42,804 nucleotides of DNA from Terriglobia bacterium (GCA_020073115.1 JAIQFU010000002.1:1-42804); one strand, 5' to 3'. Counted from the stretch's first letter, positions 27,522 to 37,525 are shown. Notes: generated from the sequence alone by a model not told the origin. Translations and numbers: made by a program.

Positions 27522-28553
27522 ATGGCCGTGACAATGAGGGATATTGCGGAGGAGCTTGGAGTGTCGGTCGGCACGGTGTCCAAGGTCCTCCGCAATCATC
27601 CGGACATCAGTCCTCACACCCGCGAGCGGGTTCAGCGCCGCATGAAGGAACTCCACTATTCCCCCAACCTCACGGCGCGCGCGCTGGTGACCGGCCGTTC
27701 CTGTAACATCGGACTTATCGTGCCGGATATCGTCCACCCGTTCTTCGGCGAGGTGGCGAAGGGCCTCTCGAAGGTATTGCACAAAAAGGGGTACAACCTG
27801 GTCATATCCTCGTCGGATGAGGACCTGCAGGTGGAACGCCGGGCGATCGACCAGTTGCTGGCCCGCAGGGTGGATGCGCTGATCCTGGCGTCCTCCGAGA
27901 AGGACGCCGAAAGCCTCCGGCATCTCGAGCAGCAGAAGACGCCCTACGTGCTGATCGACCGCCGCCCCGATGGGCTGAATACCAACTTCGTTGGCGTGGA
28001 CGACGAGGAGATCGGCCTTTTGGCGGCGGAGCACCTGATCGAAATGGGCAGCCGCCGCGTGGCGCACATCGCCGGCCCGCGCATCAGCACCGCCGTGGGC
28101 CGGTTGCGAGGATACCGGCGCGCGCTGGAACGGCACGGTCTGCCGTTCGATCCGGCGTATGTGATCGAGCGGGAACATGGGGACGCCGCTAGCGATTCGA
28201 CGGGCTACGAGGCGATGCGGCGGTTGCTCGATCTGAAACGCCCGCCCGACGGCGTTTTCTGCTACAACGATCCGGCGGCCATGGGCGCCATGGAAGCGAT
28301 CCTGGAACGCGGGCTTCGCATTCCCCAGGATGTCGCGGTCGTCGGGGCGGGGAACGTCCGGTACGCCCGGTTCCTCCGCGTGCCCCTCGCCAGCATCGAC
28401 CAGCAGAGCGAGGAGATCGGCGTCCGCGCCGGGAAGCTTGCCCTGCGGCTCGTCGAATCGAAGACGACGCCGAAAGCTCAGACCATCCTGCTGAAACCAA
28501 CCCTCGTGGCGCGGCAGTCGAGCGCCAGGAAGCCCCCGCAGCGCAAGGAATGA
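27522..28553 (+). CDS. LacI-family transcriptional regulator
   Basis: 343 aa. The N-terminal helix-turn-helix is complete (VTMRDIAEELGVSVGTVSKV, then LRNHPDIS), followed by the hinge helix LHYSPNLTARALVTGRS. The periplasmic-binding-protein-like sensor domain starts at IGLIVPDIVHPFFGEVAKGL and contains DVAVVGAGNVRYARFLRVPL and the usual closing LLKPTLVAR. It is probably cotranscribed with the GH27 gene and likely controls this glycan locus, releasing DNA or binding it on a sugar signal. I searched the 25487-25585 intergenic region by eye for the AT-flanked, CG-centred palindrome such proteins bind and found none convincing. Confidence 0.92.
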   Translation: MAVTMRDIAEELGVSVGTVSKVLRNHPDISPHTRERVQRRMKELHYSPNLTARALVTGRSCNIGLIVPDIVHPFFGEVAKGLSKVLHKKGYNLVISSSDEDLQVERRAIDQLLARRVDALILASSEKDAESLRHLEQQKTPYVLIDRRPDGLNTNFVGVDDEEIGLLAAEHLIEMGSRRVAHIAGPRISTAVGRLRGYRRALERHGLPFDPAYVIEREHGDAASDSTGYEAMRRLLDLKRPPDGVFCYNDPAAMGAMEAILERGLRIPQDVAVVGAGNVRYARFLRVPLASIDQQSEEIGVRAGKLALRLVESKTTPKAQTILLKPTLVARQSSARKPPQRKE

Positions 28554-28584
28554 AGCCCCAACGTCTGGATGCGCCCGCGCGCGA

Positions 28585-28782
28585 CTACGGATTACAGGGC
28601 GGGCCGCAGGCGCGGCACAGCAGATCGGACGGGGTCGCCCGCGGAATCGTGATCCGGCCGGGGTCGCCGGTTCCCGGGCCGCCGCGCATCCCGCCCATGC
28701 CGCCCAAGCCGCCCATCACTCCGGAGACCAAAGGAACGGCTGGCTTCACCGAAGCCACCTCGAACGTGACATTGGAATCGGG
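28585..28782 (-). pseudogene. Truncated TIGR03435-type gene fragment
   Basis: The minus strand reads VTFEVASVKPAVP, a Gly/Met-rich stretch, then RGGPGTGDPGRITIPRAT and DLLCRACG before a stop at 28585. This matches the start of mature TIGR03435 proteins (FEVASVKP, then GGPGTxDPGRI, then LLMRAYG), a family expanded in Solibacter-like genomes and about 250 aa long. Only about 60 residues remain and the LMRAYG element is already eroded. The rest has been lost, with another gene starting just upstream on the other strand. Confidence 0.6.
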
Positions 28783-28885
28783 GGCGATAAGCATCATAGC
28801 CCTGAAACGGTCTGGAGAACCCGCCGACATCGGGATCCCCAAGCCCGGTTTGCCGCGCATGGGCAACAGTCGATAATGTAAGGTC

Positions 28886-29485
28886 ATGCGCCTTGCCGCC
28901 GTGCTGTTCCTGGCCGGAATTCTGCGCCCCATGGCTGGGGCCGAGCAATCGGGCTGCAGGGAAATCTCGTTGGTTGACTTTAGGAACCGCGTGATCGTCG
29001 CCCGCCGTGAAACGCGGCCCCTCTTCTACGGCCTGTTCAACGGCCCTGCTCCCGGCGGGCCAATTCGTCTGAGGGACGGGCGCTCCTATGATTGGGACCT
29101 GACGCCCGGAGATTCCGGGAGAAAGCCGCCGCCGGATTGGTTAACGGAGATCGACCGCGACGTAGTCGTCCGCCCCCCGCGGTCCGGGGCCGTTCGCGTC
29201 TTAAGCCTTACGCGCACTCACTTGACGGGAACCGGATCATTCACTTACATATTCGGGTTCACGTGTCAGGAGGGCGTCGTGAGAAAGATCTTCGAGGCGT
29301 CCGGGCAAGGAATCAAACTGGGGACGGCCACTGATTCGGTGATGGTCGTCGATGTTGCCGTCTGGGTGGAAGGCGATGCCCACGCGTCGCCTTCCCGAAC
29401 CGTATCCCTCCGCTACGTCTGGGCGCCTCAGTCGCAGCGTTTCGTCCGATCGTCGTCAAACGCAGGGTGCCCGTGGATGCCTTGA
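28886..29485 (+). CDS. Secreted hypothetical protein
   Basis: 199 aa with a signal peptide (RLAAVLFLAGILRPMAGAE) and no transmembrane segment after it. The mature part is beta-rich with two Cys that could form a disulfide (Cys in QSGCREIS and GFTCQEG). No family recognised. AAGG precedes the ATG closely. It starts beside the TIGR03435 fragment on the opposite strand and stands alone. Confidence 0.6.
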   Translation: MRLAAVLFLAGILRPMAGAEQSGCREISLVDFRNRVIVARRETRPLFYGLFNGPAPGGPIRLRDGRSYDWDLTPGDSGRKPPPDWLTEIDRDVVVRPPRSGAVRVLSLTRTHLTGTGSFTYIFGFTCQEGVVRKIFEASGQGIKLGTATDSVMVVDVAVWVEGDAHASPSRTVSLRYVWAPQSQRFVRSSSNAGCPWMP

Positions 29486-29506
29486 ACGTCGAGCCCCGCT
29501 GCCCCC

Positions 29507-31732
29507 TTATCCCCCGGCCGCGTTCCCTCGCCCCGTTTCCCCGATCCAACGCCGGAACATCGCCGTATACCCCCGCGCCTCGGGGTCGTTGCGCAACTGC
29601 TCCAGGGTGAAGCGCATTTTCCTTCCCCAGTTCGGGTACTGCCACGTGGTTCCCGGCAGGTTTTGCTGGTTCAGCTCCTTCGTCAGGTCCTCCTGGTTGA
29701 TGGCCAGCAGTTGCGAGGGCGTGCCCGCCAGGAAGCCCACTACCGCGTTGTGCAGCTCGCCGTTCAGTTCCGAATAGGCGGCGGCGTGGCGCGGCAGGTG
29801 CGGAGGCATGAGGCCGGTCTCGAACAGCGCGTCCAGCATCTTCTGCTTTTCCCGCATGCGGGTCTCGGACTGCCCTCGCCAGCCGCTATCGTCCAGAACT
29901 CCCGCCGCCCGCCGCGCATCGAGGTCCACGCCCTTCCAAAAGCCGGCCAGCGTGGGGAGGTCGTGCGTGGTGGAAGAGACCAGCGACTGGGCCGGATACT
30001 CCCCAGGCCGCTTGAAGCGCCCGTCCTTCCTTTTTTCGAAGTAGAAAAGCCCGTAGCTGAGCACGCCGAAGCGCGCCAGGGATTCGCGGATCTCCGGTTC
30101 CACGGTGCCGAGGTCCTCGCCCACCACTACCACATGATTGCGCACGCTCTCCAGCGCCAGCACGCGGACATAATCCTCCCAGCGTTCGTGGACGTAGGCG
30201 CCGTGCGCGGCGTCGCTGCCTTCGGGAATCCAGTAAAGCCGGAACAGGCGCATGACGTGGTCGATGCGCAGCGCGCCGCCGTGCCGGCAATTCCTGCGGA
30301 TCGATTCGGCGAAAAGACGGTAGCCGTCCTCGCGGTGGCGCTCGGAGTTGGGCGGAGGGAAGGCCCAGTCCTGCCCCTGCGGCGAGAAATCGTCCGGCGG
30401 CGCCCCCACCCGGCAGCCCTCGACGTAAAAAGGCCGGTGCGCCCAGAGATCGGAGCCGAACCGGTCGGTAGCCAGCGCCAGATCGTGATACAGCCCGATA
30501 GACCGGCGGCGGTCGCGCGCGTGCCGCTGCGCCCGGCGCAGCTGCAACTCGATCTGCCACTGGATGTACTGGTAGAACATCACGGAGCGCCAGCGCTGCC
30601 GGCGGAACTCGCGCGTTTCCGGCGAAAGCGGGTCCTGATACGGTTTGGGCCACTGGCTCCAGACCCAGATCTCCGGATTGCGCCGGTGCTGGTCCTCATC
30701 GAGCGCGCAGTAGAGGGCGAACCGCTCCAGCAGATCGCCTTCCCGGGCGACGAACGCCTCGAACTCGTTGGCGCGCGCCGGGTCCCCGCGCCGCTGGCGC
30801 AAAAAGCGCACGAACAGGAGCTTCAGGAAACGCAGCTTGAGGGCGGCGACGCGCTCGTATTCGACGAACTCCGAGCCGCGCAACGCCTCGATTTCGGCGG
30901 CCGCCTCGGGACTGCGCCGGAGCGCCTGCGCGCGCCGGCAGCCGGCGAAGTCCTCCATTCCCTCGATATCGAGGTAAATGAAGTTCTGGTAGAAGATGCT
31001 GTTGGGGAGGTATGGGCTGGTGTTGAACGGCCGCCGGTTGTAGATGGCGTGCAGGGGATTGAGCCCGATGAAGCCGGCGTCCAGTTCGTCCGCGGCCCAA
31101 TCCACCACGTCCGCGAGATCGCGGAAATCGCCGCATCCCCAGTTGCGTCCGGAGCGGACGCCGTACAGGCTGACCGCGATGCCGGCGGCCCGGCCGCCGC
31201 GGCCGAGGTGAGGCGCGGTCCAGGCGCGTTCCGGGGTCACGATGTAGCGCGCCGTGGCGCGGGCGGGACCTGCCTGGGCCGTAATCTCGTGGTATCCCAG
31301 CGGCAGGCGGATGGGGAGGCGGGCCTGCTTGCGGACCCAGGTGCGGCCGTCCATTTCGATGCAGGCGGTTTGCATCAGGTCCTGGAGACCGAGTTCGAAA
31401 TCCGCCGTAGTCCCGTCTTCGCGCCGCACCGCGAAGCGCGCGCGCTCCCCCAGGCGCTCGGCGGGGATATTGAGCGGAAGTTCCGCAAATTCGGATTCGC
31501 CCGTCACCACGGCCGGCGGAAGCAGCCGCTCCCACTCACATTTGGTCTGCGCCGCCAGCGCGCGTTCGAGTTCCTCGGGACCGCCGGCGGGATGTCCCAT
31601 CGCCCGCAAGATGGCCTGCTTGGTCTCCGGAGGAGTGACGTGATAATGCCCCCAGATATCCCAGAATCCGGGTTCGATGCCGCGCGCCGATGCGGCGCGC
31701 CCGAGTAGCTGCTCGAATGTGTCGGGGGCCAT
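29507..31732 (-). CDS. malQ: 4-alpha-glucanotransferase (amylomaltase), GH77
   Basis: 741 aa, cytosolic. It transfers 4-alpha-glucan segments between maltodextrins in glycogen or maltose metabolism. Seen: an N-terminal region of the longer bacterial MalQ type, then [29 protein letters not shown] and [18 protein letters not shown], the acceptor-side loop, [16 protein letters not shown] (barrel strand 4 with the nucleophile-type Asp), [19 protein letters not shown] (acid/base-type Glu) and [17 protein letters not shown] (strand 7). These are the conserved GH77 blocks in order. It diverges from nuoB with a 54-base gap. Confidence 0.93.
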   Translation of the reverse strand: MAPDTFEQLLGRAASARGIEPGFWDIWGHYHVTPPETKQAILRAMGHPAGGPEELERALAAQTKCEWERLLPPAVVTGESEFAELPLNIPAERLGERARFAVRREDGTTADFELGLQDLMQTACIEMDGRTWVRKQARLPIRLPLGYHEITAQAGPARATARYIVTPERAWTAPHLGRGGRAAGIAVSLYGVRSGRNWGCGDFRDLADVVDWAADELDAGFIGLNPLHAIYNRRPFNTSPYLPNSIFYQNFIYLDIEGMEDFAGCRRAQALRRSPEAAAEIEALRGSEFVEYERVAALKLRFLKLLFVRFLRQRRGDPARANEFEAFVAREGDLLERFALYCALDEDQHRRNPEIWVWSQWPKPYQDPLSPETREFRRQRWRSVMFYQYIQWQIELQLRRAQRHARDRRRSIGLYHDLALATDRFGSDLWAHRPFYVEGCRVGAPPDDFSPQGQDWAFPPPNSERHREDGYRLFAESIRRNCRHGGALRIDHVMRLFRLYWIPEGSDAAHGAYVHERWEDYVRVLALESVRNHVVVVGEDLGTVEPEIRESLARFGVLSYGLFYFEKRKDGRFKRPGEYPAQSLVSSTTHDLPTLAGFWKGVDLDARRAAGVLDDSGWRGQSETRMREKQKMLDALFETGLMPPHLPRHAAAYSELNGELHNAVVGFLAGTPSQLLAINQEDLTKELNQQNLPGTTWQYPNWGRKMRFTLEQLRNDPEARGYTAMFRRWIGETGRGNAAGG

Positions 31733-31786
31733 GCAAACGTACCTTCGATTCTACAGGAGCCGCGGGGCGCATGCGAGAATGAAGGT

Positions 31787-32341
31787 ATGGATAAGCCCTT
31801 AGCCAGCGGTCCTCCGGAGCTGTTCGCGCGGGTCGACAACTACGCCGTCGATAACGCGGCGGCCGCGGCTTCCGAGGGCATCCTGTTGACCACGCTCGAT
31901 CGCGCGGTGAACTGGGCCCGCAAGAACTCCATCTGGCCCATGACCTTCGGGCTGGCGTGCTGCGCCATCGAGATGATGTCGATGAGCGCCTCGCGCTTCG
32001 ACATCGCGCGCTTCGGCGCGGAGGTGTTTCGCGGCTCGCCCCGGCAGTCGGACCTGATGATCATCGCCGGCCGCGTTTCCATCAAGATGGCCCCTGTCAT
32101 CCGCCACCTCTACCAGCAGATGCCGGAGCCCAAATGGGTGATCTCCATGGGCGCCTGCGCCACCTCCACGGGCGTGTTCAACAACTACGCATTGATCCCG
32201 GTGAACCAGGTGATCCCGGTGGACGTGTACGTTCCCGGCTGCCCCCCGCGCCCCGAGCAGTTGATCTATGCGCTCATGGTTCTGCAGCAGAAGATCCAGG
32301 ACCAGAGCGGCACCGTGAAGCAGGTTTTGAATTTGGCATAG
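31787..32341 (+). CDS. nuoB: NADH-quinone oxidoreductase subunit B
   Basis: 184 aa. It holds the N2 iron-sulfur cluster of respiratory complex I, last in the electron path to quinone. The four cluster ligands are visible: adjacent Cys pair in [10 protein letters not shown], one in [11 protein letters not shown] and one in [25 protein letters not shown] and [18 protein letters not shown] are standard NuoB blocks. It stands alone: no nuoA, nuoC or other complex I gene adjoins it, so the main operon must be elsewhere or this is an extra copy. Confidence 0.95.
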   Translation: MDKPLASGPPELFARVDNYAVDNAAAAASEGILLTTLDRAVNWARKNSIWPMTFGLACCAIEMMSMSASRFDIARFGAEVFRGSPRQSDLMIIAGRVSIKMAPVIRHLYQQMPEPKWVISMGACATSTGVFNNYALIPVNQVIPVDVYVPGCPPRPEQLIYALMVLQQKIQDQSGTVKQVLNLA

Positions 32342-32365
32342 CGGGCGCCGCCGGCGCCGGTTGGG

Positions 32366-32400
32366 CCACCGGTTCTTTTGGGCGCCCAAGCGACCGGTGG
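32366..32400. terminator. Nested palindrome between convergent nuoB and patatin genes
   Basis: CCACCGGT (32366-32373) pairs with ACCGGTGG (32393-32400), enclosing a second perfect palindrome TTGGGCGCCCAA (32378-32389). It fills the 82-base gap between two convergent stops and likely ends transcription from both sides. Confidence 0.45.
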
Positions 32401-32423
32401 CGAAATGCGACCACCGGCGGCAC

Positions 32424-33320
32424 TCATGCCGGAACCGTCTCCGGCAGGGATTCCAATTTCGGCAGCCACGCTTCGATTTTCGGTATCGCCGCCAGCGCTG
32501 CCTCTTCCCCGAGTTTCACCAGATCGGGCCCGCAATCGAAGCCATCCCACTGTACGCGGGAGACCTCAGGCGTGATCACCAGGTCGCTGTACGCGCGCCA
32601 TTTCTCTTCGGTGCGCTCCTGCAGGATCTGAAAACACCGGTTCACAACCTGAAACATGTTCCGCGGCTGCACATCGGCGCCCTGCGCGGGCAGATGGACG
32701 GAGATCACGCGCGTGGCCCCCAGTTGGTGAGCCAGGATGGCGGGAATCTCCATGCTCATCGCGCCATCGACCAGCAGCCGTCCGTTGTAGGGCACCGGCT
32801 GAAACAACCCGGGGTAGGAGCAACTCGCGCGAATAGGCAGAAACACGTCACCCGTGTCGCGGAAGCGCACGGACTGGCCCGTGGCGAGGTCGGTGGCGAC
32901 CACCCCCAGCGGAATCCGCATATCCTCGAAGCGGTAGCCCTTGAGCAGCCGTTCCAGGAACCGCTTCATCCGTTCGCTCACCACGAACCCCATGCGGCAC
33001 AGGCTCCAGCGCGCGACGTCGGCGAAGCGCATCGTGCAGCCGGCCCGGGCGATCTCATCGGGCGTCGCGCCGCTGGCGTATGCGGCGGCGACGATAGACC
33101 CGGCGCTGACGCCCGCGATGCAGTGGATCGGGATTCCGTGTTCCTCGAATACCTTCAGGATGCCAGCGTGAGCGATGCCGCGGGCAAAACCGCCTCCGAG
33201 CGCCAGCCCGATTTTCGGAGCAGCGGGCGGCAGCGGAAGCGCGACGGGGCGCTGCGCCTTGGAACGCGATAAGCGACGGAAAGCGGAAATGAAGCTGCCG
33301 GCGACGTGGCCAGCGCCCAT
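32424..33320 (-). CDS. Patatin-like phospholipase
   Basis: 298 aa. I start at the Met at 33320, which has AAAGGAGG five bases upstream, rather than the ATG at 33392. Patatin landmarks: the glycine-rich oxyanion loop LALGGGFARGIAH (40-51), nucleophile Ser72 in AGVSAGSI, and the Asp of LLVDGAMS completing the catalytic dyad. The order and spacing match the bacterial patatin/RssA family, which cleaves phospholipids or lipoproteins near the membrane. No signal peptide is clear. It diverges from the PIG-L gene with a 64-base gap. Confidence 0.9.
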   Translation of the reverse strand: MGAGHVAGSFISAFRRLSRSKAQRPVALPLPPAAPKIGLALGGGFARGIAHAGILKVFEEHGIPIHCIAGVSAGSIVAAAYASGATPDEIARAGCTMRFADVARWSLCRMGFVVSERMKRFLERLLKGYRFEDMRIPLGVVATDLATGQSVRFRDTGDVFLPIRASCSYPGLFQPVPYNGRLLVDGAMSMEIPAILAHQLGATRVISVHLPAQGADVQPRNMFQVVNRCFQILQERTEEKWRAYSDLVITPEVSRVQWDGFDCGPDLVKLGEEAALAAIPKIEAWLPKLESLPETVPA

Positions 33321-33384
33321 GACCCCTCCTTTGAGCCATTCCCGGCGGCGCGCCGTCGTAGAATGGTCTGTTCTACTGACTTCG

Positions 33385-35859
33385 ATGAGCAAATTCGTTT
33401 CCAGGTTTCCGCCGGCCCTCCTGATTCTATTCGCGATCTCACCGCTGCGCGCGCAACCGGCGCCTGCCGGTGAGATTCAGCAGTCGCTGGAGCGGCTCAA
33501 CGAGATGGGCACCGCGCTGATGATTGGCGCCCATCCCGACGACGAGCGCACGGAGGTGCTGGCCTACCTCGCACGGGGCCGTCACATGCGCGCCGCGTAC
33601 CTCTCTATCACCCGCGGCGAAGGCGGGCAAAACCTGCTCGGGCCGGAGCAAGGCGCCGCGCTGGGGTTGATTCGCACGCAGGAACTGCTGGCGGCGCGCC
33701 GCATTGACGGCGCCGAGCAGTTTTTCACCCGCGCCATCGACTTCGGCTTCTCCAAGACCGCCGCCGAAAGCCTGCAAAAATGGGGCCATGAGCGCGTCCT
33801 TTCGGACGTGGTGTGGGTGATCCGCCGCTATCGCCCCGACGTGATCGTGCTGTGCTCCACGGGAACCCCCAGCGACGGTCATGGACATCACCAGGCCTCC
33901 GCCATCCTCGGCAAGGAAGCGTACGACGCCGCCGGCGACCCGGCCCGCTTTCCCGAACAGTTGAAATTCGTGCAGCCCTGGAAGCCGGCCAAAATCGTCG
34001 TGTCCGGTTTCGGACGCGGCGGAACGAACGCGGTTGCGCCCGCTGTCCAGATCAATGCCGGGGGCTACGACCCGATCCTGGGGTACTCCTACTCGCAACT
34101 AGCCACCATGAGCCGCGGCCAGCATCGCAGCCAGGGACTGGGCGGCATGGCCATCGGCGGCGGGATGGGCGGCGGGCGCGGGGGCCGGGGAGCGGACCAG
34201 GCTTCCCCTCCCGCGCCGGATTTGTTCGAGGGTATCGATCACTCCTGGAATCGCCTGCCCGGCGGCGCCGCGGTGGCCGCCATCCTCTCCCAGGCGGTCC
34301 GCCAATTCGACTGGCAGCATCCCGACCGGACCATTCCGCTCCTGGCCAAGGCGCGCCCGCTGATTGCCGCCATTTCCGACCCGTTGGCGAAACTGAAGCT
34401 GGCGGAGTTGGATGAAACCATCGCGCGCTGCGCCGGCATCTGGGCCGATGCCCAGGTCCGGCAGGGAGAGGCGACCCCCGGTTCGCGCGTGGCCGTTTCC
34501 CTGACCGTCACCCCGCGGCTGCCCGTGGAAGTGAAAATCCGCGAGATCCGCCCCGAGGGACTCTGGGCCGGGCCGGCGTGGACGCCCGCCGACCCCGCGG
34601 CCAGGCCCGAGATCGATCTCCAGGTTCCGCCCGAGCAGCCCTACTCCCAGCCGTATTGGCTGGTGAGGCCGCCCTCCGCCGGGATGTACACGGTAGACGG
34701 CCAGGAGCTGATCGGCCGGCCCGATACGCCGGTGGAACAGATGCGCATCGCGCTCACCGTGGGGGGCGCGCCGATCGAGATCGTGCGGCCCATCCTCTTC
34801 CGCTATAACGACCGGCTGGAGGGCGAAAAAGTGCGGCCCCTAATCATCGTGCCGGAGGTGTCGGTGGAGGCGCCGAGATCTCCGGATCTCTCCGCCGCCG
34901 TCGCCGTGTTCCCCAGCGCCGCGCCGCGTAAGGTGCAGATCGCGGTAACTGCCAACGTGGCGAACGCGCAGGGCGAGTTGCGGATGGATGTGCCCGCCGG
35001 CTGGAGCTGCGCGCCGCAGTCGCAGCCGTTCCAACTGGCCGCGGCGGAAGACCGCCAGGAGCTGACCTTCGAAATCACGCCGCCGGCGGGGGAAGCCGCT
35101 GGGACGGCCCACGCGGTAGCCGCCATCGGAGGTCGGCGGATCGCATCCGGCATGGCCGCGATCTCTTACCCGCACATTCCCCGGCAGACTGTGTTTCCGC
35201 CCGCGGATATCAGGCTGGTGCGCTCCGAGATCCGCGTGAGCGCGCGCCGCGTCGGCTACATCATGGGCGCGGGCGACGAGGTGCCCGATGCGCTCCGGCA
35301 GATGGGCCTCGAGGTAACCCTGCTGGGCGAGGAGGACCTCAGGAAGGGCGACCTCTCGCTCTTCGATGCCATCGTGGCCGGCGTGCGCGCCTACAACGTG
35401 CGGCCCGACCTGCGCGCCTACCACTCGCGGCTGATGGATTACGTGAAAGGCGGCGGGACCTACGTGGTGCAATACATGAGCGCCGGGGCGCAGAACATCG
35501 GGCCTTACCCCATCGCCATCCCGGGCGGCAACGGCTTCCGTGTGACCGTGGAAGAGGCGCCGGTGACCTTCACTCACCCCGACAGCCCATTGCTGCAGCG
35601 GCCCAACCGAATCGGCCCCCGCGATTTCGAAGGCTGGGTGCAGGAACGGGCGCTGCTGTTCCCGACGCAGTGGGACCCGCGGTACCAGACGCTGCTCGCC
35701 TCCGGCGACCCCGGCGAAAAGCCGCTCGAGGGCGGCGTGCTGTCGACCCGCTACGGCGACGGCGTGTACGTCTTCACCTCTTACGTATTCTTCCGGGAAC
35801 TGCCCGCGGGAGTTCCGGGGGCATACCGGTTGTTCGCCAACCTGCTGAGCGCAAAGTAG
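33385..35859 (+). CDS. Secreted PIG-L/LmbE-type deacetylase with C-terminal domains
   Basis: 824 aa. ATG 33385 starts a signal peptide (KFVSRFPPALLILFAISPLRAQ). The PIG-L domain (about 42-240) has the zinc motif IGAHPDDE (His50, Asp52, Asp53), then RYRPDVIVLCSTGTPSDGHGHHQAS with the second His set. The family removes acetyl groups from GlcNAc-type sugars. Residues 250-275 form a Gly/Arg-rich stretch (GGMAIGGGMGGGRGGRG). About 400-600 looks like tandem Ig-like beta domains and about 620-824 a GATase/ThuA-like fold (RRVGYIMGAGDEVPDALRQM, DAIVAGVRAYN, KGGGTYVVQYM). Substrate uncertain. Confidence 0.75.
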   Translation: MSKFVSRFPPALLILFAISPLRAQPAPAGEIQQSLERLNEMGTALMIGAHPDDERTEVLAYLARGRHMRAAYLSITRGEGGQNLLGPEQGAALGLIRTQELLAARRIDGAEQFFTRAIDFGFSKTAAESLQKWGHERVLSDVVWVIRRYRPDVIVLCSTGTPSDGHGHHQASAILGKEAYDAAGDPARFPEQLKFVQPWKPAKIVVSGFGRGGTNAVAPAVQINAGGYDPILGYSYSQLATMSRGQHRSQGLGGMAIGGGMGGGRGGRGADQASPPAPDLFEGIDHSWNRLPGGAAVAAILSQAVRQFDWQHPDRTIPLLAKARPLIAAISDPLAKLKLAELDETIARCAGIWADAQVRQGEATPGSRVAVSLTVTPRLPVEVKIREIRPEGLWAGPAWTPADPAARPEIDLQVPPEQPYSQPYWLVRPPSAGMYTVDGQELIGRPDTPVEQMRIALTVGGAPIEIVRPILFRYNDRLEGEKVRPLIIVPEVSVEAPRSPDLSAAVAVFPSAAPRKVQIAVTANVANAQGELRMDVPAGWSCAPQSQPFQLAAAEDRQELTFEITPPAGEAAGTAHAVAAIGGRRIASGMAAISYPHIPRQTVFPPADIRLVRSEIRVSARRVGYIMGAGDEVPDALRQMGLEVTLLGEEDLRKGDLSLFDAIVAGVRAYNVRPDLRAYHSRLMDYVKGGGTYVVQYMSAGAQNIGPYPIAIPGGNGFRVTVEEAPVTFTHPDSPLLQRPNRIGPRDFEGWVQERALLFPTQWDPRYQTLLASGDPGEKPLEGGVLSTRYGDGVYVFTSYVFFRELPAGVPGAYRLFANLLSAK

Positions 35860-35915
35860 GGGGCAGGTCCCGCTGGGAAGACCGGCAGGCTCGACGAGCA
35901 TTCGTTGGCGACGCC

Positions 35916-37520
35916 CTATCGTTCTTTCAGAATTCCCCGCTGCTTCTCCCCGATCGCCGCCCAGTCGAAATTCCTGACCGCGTGCCAGTAGGCCGCGTCC
36001 GCGATCTGCGCCCGCCGCTCCGCATCGCCCATCAGGGTGGCGATTCCCGCCGCGAAGGCTTCGGGCGCGTCGGCCACCCACACGCTGTGGCCGTGCAGCA
36101 GGCCCAGGCCGGCGCATCCCGAAGTGGTGGATACCACCGCGCGCCGCATCGCCATGGCTTCCAGGACCTTCAGGTTCGTGCCGGCCGAAACGGTAGTCGG
36201 GACAATCGCCAGGTTCGCCTCCACATACAGGGGCCGCACGTCGGCGACGAATCCCAGCAGGCGGATGCGTCCGTCCGCCGCCGGCTCGGGGGAATCGGTG
36301 AATGCGCGCCAGTGCGTCAGGTGGTCGGCCCCGCACACCACCGTAAGGGTCATATCGGGGAACAGGTCCCGCAGCAGCGGCCACACCTTACCCGTAAAGA
36401 ACCGGTACGCCGCCACGTTCGGAAAATGCTGGAAGGAACCGATGAACAGCAGGCGCCGGCCCGGCTGCTCCGGTTCGGCGTGAAAGCGCGCCAGGTCCAC
36501 GCCGTTTTCGATCACCGCCGTGGGGACAGCCGGCCCCAGCAGTTCCGCGTCTTTCTTGGACATCACCACGACCCGGCGAAAGCGGCGTGCGTGGCGCATT
36601 TCGAAGCGGCGCCAGCGGAAGTAGTTCCACCAGGCGGCGAGGGTCCGTTCCCGGCGCGCGATCTGGCCGAAGAGGTCGAAGGTGACGTCGTGTTCCACCA
36701 GGAAATCGCCCCCGTACTCCGCCAGTTGCGTGTACTCCACCTGTAACGTCTCGAAACCGAAGGCGCGGCGCTCCTCCACGAGCGCCTGCCGCATGGCCGG
36801 CGAGCGGAACTCGTGGACCTCGGGCGGCAGCAGCGTGGACCAGCGCGGCTCGCGGTAGCGCGGCTTCTCCACCAGGACCAGGCGCGCGCAGAATTCGAGT
36901 GGCGCGGGTTCCACGCCCGCCCGGTCCTGGAAAGCGAACAACTCCACGTCGAACTCGCGCGCCATCTCGCGCAGCAAATGGAAGATTCTCACCGCGCCGC
37001 CGTGCGAGAGCGGGTACGGGAAATAGGGCGAGAGCACGGCGACACGCCTTCGCTCCGGCGAGCAGGGTCTCCCTTCCAGAATCCGCCAGCCCTGGGGAAC
37101 CACCGAGCGGTCGCGCTTCGGCCATGGCCACCACCAGGGACGCAGGTAGATGCGGTCGAGTGGAACGCCGAGCCAGAACAGCAGTGAGGCCAGGTTGAGC
37201 CGCAGGTGGCGCCGCTCCAGCCGCGAGTTGTAGGCCAGGATCCTGCGCGGCGCCATGCGGTAAGCGGCCCGCCGGAGCGCCTTCGCCTCGCGGGTCAGCA
37301 TCACCGGCGCGAGCCCGATCCGGTAACGTTTCAGTTCGCGCCGCAAACTGCTCCAGTTCTCCGCCGTGGCGACGAAGTGGCGCCGGTCCGGAACGAGGCC
37401 GCGCACTTCCTCCGCCATCCGCCGGCACAACTCCTCGGGCCCCGTGCAGAACGTGACCACGACAGCCTCGGGATCCTTCCCGAGCAGGCGAAACACCCAC
37501 CTCTTGAGCCATTGCTTCAT
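35916..37520 (-). CDS. Glycosyltransferase, GT4-like
   Basis: 534 aa. I start at Met 37520 (KQWLKRWVFRLLG); upstream in-frame Mets at 37559 and 37580 translate the dispersed repeat and are rejected. No Shine-Dalgarno is clear. The first 150 residues are unfamiliar; from about 160 the protein shows a two-domain GT-B fold: VAVLSPYFPYPLSHGGAVRIFHLL (N-domain with donor-site loop), VVVMSKKDAEL, VIENGVDLARF, RRLLFIGSFQHFPN (C-domain start), RIRLLGFVADVRPLY and the donor-binding SAGTNLKVLEAMAMRRAVVST. It resembles PEP-CTERM/exosortase-type sugar transferases. Likely adds sugars to envelope polymers; donor and acceptor unknown. Confidence 0.8.
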   Translation of the reverse strand: MKQWLKRWVFRLLGKDPEAVVVTFCTGPEELCRRMAEEVRGLVPDRRHFVATAENWSSLRRELKRYRIGLAPVMLTREAKALRRAAYRMAPRRILAYNSRLERRHLRLNLASLLFWLGVPLDRIYLRPWWWPWPKRDRSVVPQGWRILEGRPCSPERRRVAVLSPYFPYPLSHGGAVRIFHLLREMAREFDVELFAFQDRAGVEPAPLEFCARLVLVEKPRYREPRWSTLLPPEVHEFRSPAMRQALVEERRAFGFETLQVEYTQLAEYGGDFLVEHDVTFDLFGQIARRERTLAAWWNYFRWRRFEMRHARRFRRVVVMSKKDAELLGPAVPTAVIENGVDLARFHAEPEQPGRRLLFIGSFQHFPNVAAYRFFTGKVWPLLRDLFPDMTLTVVCGADHLTHWRAFTDSPEPAADGRIRLLGFVADVRPLYVEANLAIVPTTVSAGTNLKVLEAMAMRRAVVSTTSGCAGLGLLHGHSVWVADAPEAFAAGIATLMGDAERRAQIADAAYWHAVRNFDWAAIGEKQRGILKER

Positions 37521-37525
37521 GAGTT

